From the NCBI RefSeq assembly GCF_036785885.1, contig NC_092326.1:38464287-38528286 (forward strand): DNA of 64,000 bases, read 5' to 3'. The position numbers were made by a program, and so were the translations under genes. The stretch comes from Coffea arabica. Its lineage: Eukaryota; Streptophyta; Magnoliopsida; Gentianales; Rubiaceae. Positions 35,751-48,402 of this stretch are shown here, in pieces (the stretch's first letter is position 1; every line of letters begins with the position of its first letter). The notes beneath the pieces are model-generated. The model searched no databases and was not told the origin of the DNA. It worked only from the letters and a program-made list of their open reading frames with translations.

Positions 35751-38700
35751 ATGGCTCTGGTTCAACTACTCTTTTCAACTGCTACTTCTAGCTGCCGCTC
35801 CATTATGGTACCAAAAGCCAACCCCATTTTTGTTTTCGTTTGAAGCCCTTTATTATTTCTTTTCCAACTTTGCTGGTAGAATGTTAATGGGTTCAATTCT
35901 AAATTGTTGAAAGTGCTGGTAGGAAGGATTTTTATTTTTCATCTTTTTCTTTTGGGACTTATCCAATTGGTTTGTTTAATGGGTTGAATAACCGAAATGC
36001 TGTTATGGTTTGTAGTTCTTCATGGTGCTACTTTTCTATATGTGTTAAACTAGGTGGGCTTTGTCTGGAATGCAGAACTTAGGGATGCGGCGAGAAGGGA
36101 ATGATCAAACGAGAAATAAATTTTATTTGTTTTCTCAGAACTCGTTGTCAAACAATTGGAGGACTGAATTTGCAAACATATGCCATCACTTGGGCTTGTG
36201 TCTCTCATTTTCAAGTTGTGCATATGAAAGTTCTTAACTTTGATGCATATAATTTATCAGAAAGAGGAGTTTTGCTTCTTCTTTTTTTCCCTTATTTTTC
36301 TCTTATTTCACAAGAAATGAATTGAATCGATGACCAAAGATAACTGGAGAACCTTGAGGGTTAATAGGGAAATTGAGGAACATGATGGAAAGGAAGAAAG
36401 TTTTTGGAAGGAAAACTGATTTTTGTTGCTGCAAAAAGAATGCAGGAATGAGGTTTTCAGTAGTTGAACGAGTTAAGTGCTAGATGTTAAGCATTACTGC
36501 CTGTCATCTTTGGTGCCATTGAGTTGCATTACTGTGTAATTTGGATTTGCTTATATATAGCTGATAGAACACGTGAAAACTTTGTAGATTTTCTTGTTCC
36601 AGCACTCTCATAAACCTTATCTAGCACGAATGACTAATATCAGTAATATGTTATCCTTGAAATGGTTGCGATGTTATGTTTGATTTTTTTTTTTTGAAAT
36701 TAGTGCAAATGTGTTGATACTGGGCCTGGGCTATGTTCTTCATAATTTTACTAATAATCTAATCCATTTCCTGGACTAATATTTCTTTGACTTTTTTTTT
36801 CTTTCCTGTATGAGTATTGTTCAGTCTCAAAGTTTGACCTTAAATTAATAAGCTTTGAGTAATTTGATCATAGAAAGAAGTTATTTTAGATTAATTCCAA
36901 TGTGAGCTTCCTTATCCTCCTTTGTATCTTCAGTTACTGCAAAATCATAATTGTGTTTTTGTGCTAAAAGTTGCAGAATAGGACTTTGCATAATATCTCA
37001 GGGACATGCTTCCTAGGTTCACCATTCAAAGGTGCTGATCAATTTGCCCAGTTACCCCAAAAACTTAGGGTGTGCTCTGCATTCACAAGATATCAACCCA
37101 AAGTTCTAAGGATTAAGTCTGAGCGAAAATCCTGTGCTCTCAAAAGCCATTCTTATGGGCTTTCGCCGTTCTCTGCCTCAATTCAACAGCCCAATATGAG
37201 AGTAGCATCATTAAGTGGTGCAATACAGATGAATGTAATAAGTTATAGGTCAATAGTTGGTTTTGAAAGTCAGTGCTATGCATTTGTCACTGGCAAGAGG
37301 TCTTTTTCCGAGGTCTCTGGAGCCTTAACACATAAAAATGATGCAGTGGGTATGCAAGGTGGTGGAAGTGGTAGCAATTCAACCTTAAAAGTATACAACA
37401 AGTACTGGAAAAGGAAAAAGGCATTTTCTGCTCATAGGAGGAATGCGATCTCCAATATTGGACCTGGAAGAGGCAATTCTAGTTATAAAGCATCTGATAC
37501 TAAAGCCCCTGATACGGTCAGTTCAAAAGATGGCATTCCCATGGACAAGATGAAGGATGTGGAGTTGGACACTTCACATTCTTCTGATACCAGTGGAAGT
37601 CGTAATTCCAATGGTGTTAGCAAAGTGAAGCAGGCAAGGAGCAAGAAAAGCAAAAATCATGGTTCTGATAATACTGCTGCTTGTGACGAGGCAAACCATC
37701 TTAAAGACCCTGAAAAAGTTTCTCAAGCCAAGAAGCCTAAACCTAAGAAAAAAAACCAATCTCCTGTAGCTTCTCAGGTAAGTAATCTTTGTTATTTAGC
37801 CAATAACGGTTCTTCTTAACTGCAAATTGTTCTGACCATGCAGTTTTGCAGATTAATACAACTCAAAGTACTTCTACAGAAATACTTGAAAATGATGTCT
37901 TGACCAAGGATTCCAAACCTAAGCCTATTAAGTCATCTAGGAAGAAAAAGACTGATAAAGGGGTTGCTGCCCTTTCAAAATCTGATGAATCACCCGCTGA
38001 TTCTTGTAGCAGCGAGGTATCACAGAGCCACAAATCACAGATGAGTGGCAAAAGTAGTTTGCGGGGCAAATTTCCTCAATTATATCCACCTGTTGCTAAA
38101 TCAGTTGTGGTGGTGGAGTCTGTCACGAAGGCAAAGGTTATTCAAGGGTACCTGGGTGACATGTTTGAAGTCCTACCAAGTTACGGTCATGTTAGGGACT
38201 TGGCTGCAAGGTCAGGATCTGTTAGACCAGATGATAACTTCAGTATGGTATGGGAGGTTCCATCGCCGGCCTGGACTCATCTTAAGAGTATCAAGGTTGC
38301 ACTAAGTGGGTATGATGTCTTTCTTTTGAATACTTGTTTTTGACTGGCAGTTGAATTCTATACTTGCTATGACAAGATTTGATAATATGTTTCAGTTTGG
38401 TCACAAGAAATTACCATTTAGGTTTGGCTTGTTCACCATCTTTACTTGCATTCTCATATGTGCATTTTTTCCCTTTCAGAGCCAAAAATCTTATTCTTGC
38501 ATCGGATCCTGATCGTGAAGGAGAGGCTATAGCTTGGCACATAATTGAGATGTTGCAGCAACAAGATACCTTACGCAATGATATCACTGTGGCAAGGGTT
38601 GTTTTTAATGAAATAACAGAGTCGTCCATCAAAAATGCCCTTCAAGCTCCAAGAGAGATTGATGTAAGTTTGGTACATGCTTATCTTGCACGTCGTGCAT

Positions 38701-41700
38701 TGGACTACTTGATTGGGTTCAACATTTCACCATTGCTTTGGAGGAAATTGCCTAGTTGCCAGTCAGCTGGTCGGGTTCAGTCAGCTGCCTTGTCTCTTAT
38801 ATGTGACAGGGAAACAGAAATTGACAAATTTAAGCCACAGGAGTACTGGACAATTGAGGTTGAGTTCAACAAGAAGGACACAAGTTCAACAGATACTCTC
38901 AGCTTCTCCTCAAATTTAACCCACTTTAGTGGCAAAAAGTTAAGCAAGGTATCTATTGGTTCTTACACTGAGGCAAGGGATATTGAACAGAAGATTAACT
39001 CATCCAAGTTTGAAGTTATTGCCTGTAAGGAAAGCAAAAGTCAAAGAAATGCTCCCAGCCCGTACATAACTTCCACACTTCAGCAAGAAGCAGCAAACAA
39101 ATTAAATTTTTCTGCTTCATATACTATGAAACTTGCACAAAAGCTGTATGAGGGGGTGCAGTTAGCTGATGGTGAAGCAGTAGGATTGATCACTTACACG
39201 AGGACAGATGGATCACACATTTCTGATGATGCTGTAAAAGACCTTCAGTCGTTTGTAACAGAAAGGTATGGACAAAATTTTGCATCAAAAAGTGCTCGCA
39301 AATATTTTAAGAAGGTGAAGAATGCTCAAGAGGCCCATGAAGCTATTAGACCAACTAATATCAGGAGGCTACCTTCAGTGCTTGCTGGGGTCCTGGATGA
39401 TGATTCTGTGAAGTTATACAAACTTATTTGGTCTAGAACCATTGCCAGCCAAATGGAACCTGCTATTATTGATCAGGTACAACTTGATGTTGCGAATACT
39501 GATCGATCCATTATGCTTAGATCTTCGTGCTCAAGAGTTGAATTTCTAGGCTACCAAACTGTGTTTGAGGATGTGGAATCCAATACAGTAAGTTTGAATG
39601 AGAATGAAGTAAATAATCGTGGTGAGCTTTTCAAGGTTCTGAGTACTTTGAAATCTGGGGATTCTTTGAATTTGGGTAAGGCAGAACTTGAGCAACACTA
39701 TACACAACCACCACCACGCTACTCTGAGGGGGCATTGATAAAAAAGATGGAAGAGCTTGGCATTGGAAGACCTTCTACTTATGCAATAACGATTAAGGTG
39801 TTGAAAGATAGAAATTACGTAACAGTAAAAAGCAGGGTTATGCATCCAGAATTTCGAGGGCGGATGGTGTCTGCTTTTCTTTCCCATTATTTTTCTGAGG
39901 TCACAGATTACAGTTTCACTGCTGACATGGAGACTGAACTTGATAATGTTTCAGCTGGATTGACTGAATGGAAAGGCCTTCTAAAAGATTATTGGACAAG
40001 GTTTAGCAAGTATTGTACACATGCTATTAATGTCCATATTCATCAGGTGGAGAAGATGCTGGAGAAGGAATTTTCAGATTTTTTGTTTGCTTCTCTCCCA
40101 GATGGAAGTAGGAGATGCCCTAGTTGTTTGGAGGGAAATCTAATCTTCAAGGTCAGCAGATTTGGGGCAGGCTACTTTATAGGTTGTGATCAGCATCCAA
40201 GATGCAAGTGAGTATGCTGCTTATCATATTTATTTTCTAATGCTAGCTACATTCTTTGTGGATGCTTTTTCAGTCTGTACTTTCACTGTCTTGTGCTGTC
40301 TCCACTGTTTGACTACAATTTCCTATGTGATAAAAGTGTTCGTTACACGTCAATGTGTTATGTCCATGGTTATTTGGTACAGTCTGTGCAAGTATGTGAG
40401 CATCGGATGCTCTGAAAGAATGAGAGTTTTGATTAAGTAGTAATCAGGTCAAGAAATGAATAAGTGATCCAACTTTCTTTTCTTCTTTTTCTTTAAATAC
40501 CATCCCTGGGGTACGCAATGCAGTAAAAACGTATTAATCTTATATAAATGACTTTTGATAGGTTGTATGCTTCTAAGACTGGATTTAACATCATTTTATA
40601 TACTGGATACTTGATCACCAGAAGAATGGAAATTTACCACTGTGCTGGTCAATCTGCTGGTTGAAGTCCCTGTATTGACATAGCACTTGATCATATGTTT
40701 GACCAAATAAAATTCAATCTTCTCTTTCAATTCTCCATATCTTTTAATTTTTAGACATCATAGATTGAACTTGTCGACACCGGTGTAGATGGGACTTTTG
40801 GAGACCAATTTGAAAGAGAACCACTGTCCAACCAAATGAGCCTGCACATCATTTTGTGAATGCTTTTTAACAATTTTAAGCAAAATCATAAAGTTTATAG
40901 GAGAAGAAGAGTGAGATTTCTTCTATTAGACTCTCTCTCTCTCTCTCTATATATACACACACAAAGATAAATTTGACAAAAAAGGAAGTATTTCTGTCAG
41001 AGCTTGAGGGGATAATGCTTATATAGTATTCTGTGACCAAAAGTTAAGAACAAGACCAGATGGTTTCTTGGCACAATTTTTTAACTTGGTCCAGTTCTAA
41101 AAGAGATAAAGCTGAATGGAAAGAGTATCGAATATATCAGCACAGCATACGGCTTGGTTGGTGGGGGGCTCTTCAGGCCTGGAAGAGGAGAGCTTAAATT
41201 TCTCTTGTTTTCTTTCTCTTGTTGTGAGTAGTTGCAGAGAGGTATTTAGGCTGTAATGAGTGGAAAAGGGGCTCACCCTCAGGTGGTTGGGGTTCTGGGA
41301 CAGTCTGTCTGGTGATAAGGTGCAATTTTACATTGATATGTCTTTTGCTTTACTTTTACATGTTTTGATGACATAGATATCCTTAAAAACAATATCTAAT
41401 ATCATACTCGTTCGTGATTCTGTCTATCTTAATGGTAATTGTGAGTTATGTATGATTGAAACTACAAGTTTATTGTGCAAGGTTAATCAATGAGACTAGT
41501 TTAGTGGCCGTTTAGGTTCTAGCCTAATTTTAAGGATGAATTGTCTACTGCTTTGAAAACCTAGTTTTTCTCTAGGATCTTTGCTATATATGCAAGAACA
41601 TCAATGTGTTTAGAGTTCCGTCTTGAGACACCATTAGTGCCGTGAATGAGCTTGGGCTCTCATGTGCACAAAAGATTCAATATTATTTCAGAAAAGATGC

Positions 41701-44700
41701 GACATGTTTGAGCCCTGTGACTCAAAGGAAGGTGTGGTGAAGTTTTATGAGCTTTAGTCCTCCTTGAAAATCTGCCTTAAGAATTTAAAATCTCAGTGCT
41801 GACAAAAAGTCATGTATAATCAAGAAATGGTATCAGTCAATGATCTGAAATTTTTGGAGCGGAATCGAATATACCAAGACTTGCATATCATGCATTGAAG
41901 TTGAAATGGTTATGGAAGTAAAATAAGATGCTTTGTTGAGTGGCATACTATAGGGAAAAAAGGCATTGACCGGGGCAACTGTGGAGAGAAGTAAAATGCA
42001 GTTCCTTGTAATCTTCTTCAAAGTTCATTGCCCATTTTATAAAAGCTAGTTCTAGATTAAGTTTTGGTGGGATATTTGCTATAGAGCTAAGGCTTTGAAT
42101 GAGGAATCTATGTCTTGATGATGATGAAGCAAACTAATTCCGGGTAACACTAGACACAGTGGCTTGGATGATGCAGTTGACTTAACCTTTGAATCTTGTC
42201 CCGCTTTGGAAGTAATTATGATACATTTCTTTATTTAAAAAAAAGTGAAGCAAAGCTTGCCTCTCAAATATGTTCCTTTATATTTTAATATATTTTTATA
42301 TTTCCTGTAGATTTTGTTTTGTTTTATCTTCTTGTAGACTTGATGAATGTTTCTTCCTCATCTTTTTTCTCTCTTGCTGGCTATGCGCCTCACATCTAAG
42401 CTAGTCATTTTGATCTCACTATCCTGTAGTAGTCTTTGTTATTAAACAGTTCAAAACATCCGCTCCTACTTTTGTGAATTAGCATTACTAGAAAATCCTT
42501 ACCATCACTTTTACTGATAGATAATTGAATGATCTTGGGCTTCAGTCCACCATCAAATCAATTATTGCTTTATCACTCTTAAGAGTCCAGAAGATATCTA
42601 GAGAGTGATATACTGCTGCAGTTCTTTCAATCTCCTTTTTGGAAGATCTCTAAACGAATGAAAAAGGTCTCTCAATTTTAATTCAGAATTTTGTCTGCTT
42701 ACTTTTGAAGTGCTGGTGAAGGATTGCCTGAAATTGAATGTTAATGAATTTGGAAACTTACAGTTGTATTCTTTCATAGTCTGTTCACAACCAGAAAAGA
42801 TACTTTTCATTGGGAAGTAATCCAGAGTAAATAGATTTGGTCCCTTACTATGTTAACAGCTGAACTTGAGGAAAACAAAAGAAAACTATATCAGTATTCA
42901 TTTTCTGTTCGAAGAACTGAGGGAGGATACTTACTAGTTGTAACTTTAAGATGGATAGGTGTTGGTGGGATATGGCATTTTTTATCTCTTTGGAGTCTCA
43001 GTACCAGACCTGATAAATTATCTTGATTGAGGAGTGTTGGAAGGGGAAAGAAACAGGAACAGATCAGGCTGTTACTTCATCTATATGTCTGATAGATTCT
43101 TTTCCTTATTCAATCATTGTGTAGATGTACAACTTTTTTCCTGCATCATACATTCTTTTAATTTTCTTAGAGCTGAATGAAATCGAAAGATGAAAACAAT
43201 ATACAACACAAGGCTAATCCAACTAAGTGGAGTTCTTACACTTTTTTCTTTCTTTATGTTTTGCTAATTTATGATTTTTGTTTTCCCAGTCAATTCTGGG
43301 CAGGTAACTAGAATTCTGGGCAGGTAACTAGACTGTTCTTTGTCATTCTCTGGTAACTGTCTGGCTGCAAATGTCATCAAATTATATTTATTAGACTTCT
43401 GTTAATGGTCCCTGCTTGTTGATAGCCATTGGTTTGTGATTGAGCTTACATCTGAAATTATGAGCTGTTCTGCAGGTATATTGCCAAGACATTATGTCGC
43501 GAAGGCGATGAAGAGATCCCTAGTGACAACAATAACAAAAAAAATATGGAGGAGCCAAAGTTGCTGGGCCTAAATCCTGGTACCAATGAGAAGGTTTGGC
43601 TAAAATTTTCTACTTACTGGGTTACCAAATGATATATATGTTGTGTAGATTATTTTTGTTTACATACATACATTAATGGTTGTGTTTAGGTTCTTCTGAA
43701 GAGTGGTCCGTATGGAAACTATGTTCAGCTTGGTGAAGACAGGGAAGGTTTCTTGCCTAAACGAGCTTCCCTGAACAAAGTAAGTAAAACAGTTAGTGGC
43801 TTACATAAAGAGCTCCCCAACCACGAAGCGCCCCCCCCCCCCCCCCAAAAAAAAATCCCAAAAAAAAAAATCTTCTACACTGAAGAATTGATTTTTTAAG
43901 AGTAGAATCTGCATTCTTGTTATTTAGGATTTAACATCTATTTACAGAGAAATTTAATTCTAAGGGAAATATTACCACCATATACCATGAAGTTTCTTGT
44001 GGAATTATATTAATTTGTCCAACTTGTTTACGTTGCACGCTAGAGTCTGCAGCACTGTCCAGTATTTAACTATTTTTGGTTCGCCAGCATTTTCAACTGT
44101 TATGTGAACATGGTTTTGTTCTCCAATACCTTTTTAATACTGCTTCTGTGCCTGAAAGAGTGATGTATAACTTTTGTTTATACAGAATCTTGTAATTCTT
44201 TTTTCTCTTAATTCTGCCAACTTTTGGTATCTTTGAATAATTGCATCGATGAACTCCAGTATTCTGATACATCTTCCTTGTAGTTTATTTAACTCTTTGG
44301 CAAGAAAAATTTGGTGCAAGTGTAATAGTTCCATTTTGAACATAAAGGAAAATAAATGTGTTAACAGAATTTTTGGTCATTTAGCTGGTAAAGTCAAACT
44401 TTTCATTGTGAGTTCACTACAAAATTTTGTTGAAAGCTTGGGGGTGGATGTCTCGTCTTCTAATGGTTGACTTATTGAGGCCCCTAGAACTTTTATTTTG
44501 TGCACATTTTCGGTGCACAGATTGTGCCTCTTGGTCTAGTCAATTTAACTTATGACTTACCAGAAAATTGGAATATGACTTTAGATCTGGCTCAAGTAAT
44601 ATCACATCATGTTTGATAATTGTTAATATGGACAGTTATGGTTTTGGTAAGCAATATGGTCATTTGGATACTTCCTTTTAGGGGTCAATGCCATTTAAGA

Positions 44701-46182
44701 ACATGGGTTGCATGTGTTTGGTTCATGGATGGGAGTCGCATATTACATTGTTTTACTGTCATGGAGCCTATTTTAACACTGCAGTGTTATGCTTCCTTAT
44801 TCCTTTTTGTTGTTGCGCAACTATGTCACTTTACCATATCTTGGACTATTTTGTCATTTATTCATCTGTGACATCTACTACGTTAAACCTGTGACTTGAT
44901 GTCAACAATTGGCTTAAAGTCTTCTTGTTGATTGAGGTTGTCCCATGTTGAAAAGCATTTTTAGTTGCTTTCTTTCTTGGAACATTTAAACTGGTTTATT
45001 TTGATTTGAACACTTAATTTAAAAGTTACGGATCGTGAGTATCTATCGTCCTTTCCTTCTACAGGGATCAGAAATTCAGTTCTTATTTTTCAAAATTCTG
45101 ACTTTTACACATCAAATCATGAATGGGAAGGTTTACTGGATTTCCTTTTCCTTTCCAGGTAAAAGATTTGGATTGCGTTACCTTGGAAGTCGCTCTTGAG
45201 TTGCTGCGCTATCCAGTGACCTTGGTGTGTCTGTTAGCAGATTGTACTGTTGTTCTTTGTCCAGCCACTCCCCAACCCCCCCCCCCCCCCCCCCCCCCCC
45301 AAAAAAAATCACCCCCAGGCCCAACACACAAAAAAAGGAAAACTCAAAATGGTGCTTAAGTATTTGCTGGTCAACTCATCTAAGTTGCTTGTCTGATATA
45401 TTAGGGGAAACATCCAGATGACGGCCGGCCTGTGACTTTATTTCCTGGAAAGAAGAAAAGTTTTGTCATTAGACATGGGAGGACATTCGCTCCTGTTCCC
45501 AAGGTATGTTTTCTAGTTAAGTCTCTCACCGGCCTGCAGCTGTACCATTTATGTCTATATGCGATTTAGAGTATTGCGTTTAATTTTTACAATGGTTATA
45601 ATGGCTGTCATAGGATGTTCAAGCTAGGGATAATTTACTGCTTCTGGTGTGCAGAGCCCAGTACTGGAAACTTTTAACTCATTTTGACAACAGAAACAGT
45701 TTAAAAACATTATTGCCTTGTTGGTTGAAGATGTTGCCCTTCAACAGATATTCTGATGCATGCACAAATTTATGTCACATTGTAGTATATCCTTTTCTTT
45801 TCTTTTTAACGGTACCATGGATGTCGCATCTAGAACACAAAGAGTACACATAAGAAATTGGGAAATGGTGAAGTAGTAAATCATGAAGTAGACATGGGCT
45901 CGAAAAATGAATCGAAAAGTAGCTTACCCTTCTTGTCTGGTGTGTTTCCTTATTTTGAACTGTAACTGTAGTATAACTTTGACCTCTTTTCTTGGTTTTT
46001 TCCAAATACACAATGCAGTCTGCTATAATGCTTAATCCTCTGAATATTGTGGACAGAACATTAAGTCTGAAGATGTTACCTTAGAGCAAGCGATGGAGTT
46101 TCTTAAGGGACCTAATACAACAAGAGTTGGGCGGCCAGTTGTCAAGAAGAAGCTGGAGGAAACCATTGAGGCAATATATTAG
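35751..46182 (+). CDS. Organellar type IA DNA topoisomerase (bacterial TopA-like)
   Basis: Nine exons: 35751-35807, 36977-37777, 37852-38309, 38480-40207, 43476-43593, 43690-43779, 45159-45224, 45405-45503 and 46057-46182, joining in frame to 1180 residues. Type IA enzymes nick one strand through a tyrosine and relax negative supercoils; plant TopA-like copies are thought to work in plastids and/or mitochondria. Residues 1-19, MALVQLLFSTATSSCRSIM, look like the start of a transit peptide. A long basic, Ser/Lys-rich linker runs to about 360. The Toprim domain follows with VVVVESVTKAK (Glu375) and SDPDREGEAIAWH (448-454). The catalytic Tyr is about 678 in GLITYTRTDG. A zinc-ribbon-like CPSC...CDQHPRC follows, then TopA C-terminal repeats (SGPYGNYVQLG; FVIRHGRTFAPVPK). 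The first exon is inferred from an in-frame splice, so the extreme N-terminus is less sure. Confidence 0.88.
43292..43331. repeat. Perfect 20-base tandem duplication in topoisomerase intron 4
   Basis: AATTCTGGGCAGGTAACTAG occurs twice in a row. It lies in the 3.27 kb intron 40208-43475, about 145-185 bases before the acceptor. Each copy contains CAG|GTAACT, which looks like a 5' splice site. Confidence 0.95.
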
Positions 46183-48402
46183 TTTTCACAGATGAAAGAA
46201 CTGAAACCCTTTTTGACTAATTGAAAACAGAAGACAAGCCATTGTTACACTACTGGCATTTCTTGCAGCTGTCAGTTCTGGCGAAGAGCTTTGGATGCAG
46301 TATATGACAAAATTCTTTTGAATACGATTAGGAGGATAAAAGCCAATTTGCAGCAGCAAAGAGAGAAAAAGAAAAAATGACTTGATATAATTGGAATCAG
46401 ATACTACTTTTTTTCATACGTGTTTTAAATATCTTTTGATGTAATTATGCTTGTATTATGCAAAAGCGCCTAATTTTTATATCATGAATGCATTTTTTAT
46501 GGTTTAGTTTTTTTCGGCATTGTAATAATTTTTCCTCAATAAACGTACATCTTTTCTTATTGAAAAAAAAAAATCCTGAAAATAAGTGAAAGCTACAAGT
46601 ATTCTTGTCCCAGTAAAGAACTACATTGGCAAAAAAAAAAAAAAAAAAGAGATTCATGCAGACATATTGATCACTCTAATGTGTGATGTTCTGAATTTTA
46701 ACAGAAGTTCTCTTAGTTTTACACCCTTTATATTGCTCAATTTGAAAACTGAATAGCCAATTGCAAAACCTGAAAATTGAAGTTGACCATCAATTATCAA
46801 ATCGAGTTAATTATTCTTGAAATAAACCTTCCCAAAAAAAAAGGGTTCAATTTTTTGAGGGATGTTGTCTAATAATTTCATATAAAAAAATGGGTAAGAG
46901 GATTAGTATTCATAATTTTTTAGGCATCCTTAAGAAGAATGGTCGTATTTTGAAGTAATCAAAATAGGGCTGTACATACTACATAAACTTATATCTTAAA
47001 ATTGTAGTTGATAAGTGCGAGGTATACATATAACAATTAGCTCATTTTACGGTCAAGTTTTATATTTATAACGTCCTAAATATTTCATACGCGATTTTTC
47101 ACAAGTACACCTACAAGGAAGATTGTCAATTACCGTCACTACTAAAATTTCTCTATTATTTAGACGACTAACAAATTAAAGAAAATAAAAATATGCTAAA
47201 CTTATGCAAGAAAATAGTAAATAAAAGTTTCTTGGATTATGGTATTCCTAACTACTCATGCAAGTGCTATTTTTGGATCATTGAGTACTACTATCTTAGC
47301 TAATTATGGCGTAATTTTCTCATGCATGTGAAACCTACTCTCGTAGTGAATCAACTATACTTATAACTAATCCATGCCTACTCTCATGGTTATGAAATTA
47401 GTTACAAATTAATTACCTCTATGAAATTATATAAAATGAATCACTAAAACCACAAAAATGTACCTCTACTCTCGTGATTGTACTGTTTAGGTTTAGCACT
47501 TCTTGAACTAGTATTAAATCTCAATTTTCATTGAACAAACAACACCTTTAGATAATCACAATTAATGGTACCAAACTAATCATGATTTGAGGAGCAAAAG
47601 TGCTAAATAACTTGTTCAAAATAAAAGTATCAAATAGCTAAGAAATTAACACAATACAATCATAAAAAGTTAAACCAAACCTAAGGTATAAACTTTAGAA
47701 ACACATAATAAATATAAAATCCAAAATTTGCATATTAACTAAACTTATAATCAATTTCAAAAGATAAAGAGTTAGGAAGGTAAAGTAACCCTTGTCACAC
47801 GAGCTCTCTCCTTGCCTTTTTCATTCTCCAACTTCTTTTTCATTTAGTTAATACACAAGAAATGATGAACTAATTAAAACTATATTGCCTAAACTAAAGA
47901 GCTAAAAACTATCTAAGAACTACATTTTGTGGTGTTTCTTCACCCCTTCTCTAAGCTCTCTTGATTCTTGCAACTCATGGCTATTTATAGGTGAATTTAG
48001 TCTAGAAATGAGCCAACTAGGGGTGTTACCAATCCCAACCTTATAAAGTTTAAATTAGGGCTCACAGGCAGGGAGATTAATCTGACAAAATTAGGATACT
48101 GCCCATGTTGAAAAAAAAAAGAGTAGTAGTTTAGGCTGTTGAGGGGTAACTAATTAACTATAAACATAAGGGGTTTTAGTGTAATTAACCCAAAAGATAA
48201 ACTAACTCTTACTTTCGTGTTTTCTTTCGTCACCCTGCCGCAGCTTCGGCGCCGCTCAGGACTTCGCCGCCACCGGCCACATTTTCTCTCCTGTGGAGAA
48301 AAACCTCAAAACCCTCAAAATTCAGAATCCCAGTAACTTCATTTTCTCACCCTTTTTCTCTTTCATACGCATAGAGCTGATTCTAACAGGAAATTCAAAG
48401 CA
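46183..48402. other. Intergenic region with a possible old repeat
   Basis: About 2.2 kb. The first 500 bases are the topoisomerase 3' flank. From about 46970 to 48020 the DNA is AT-rich with a run of motifs such as CTACTCTCGTG and CTCATGCAAGTG and has no frame. It reads like a plant dispersed repeat, but ends and class could not be set. From about 48220 the base content changes (CCGCCACCGGCC), fitting the MRD1 promoter and leader. Confidence 0.4.
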
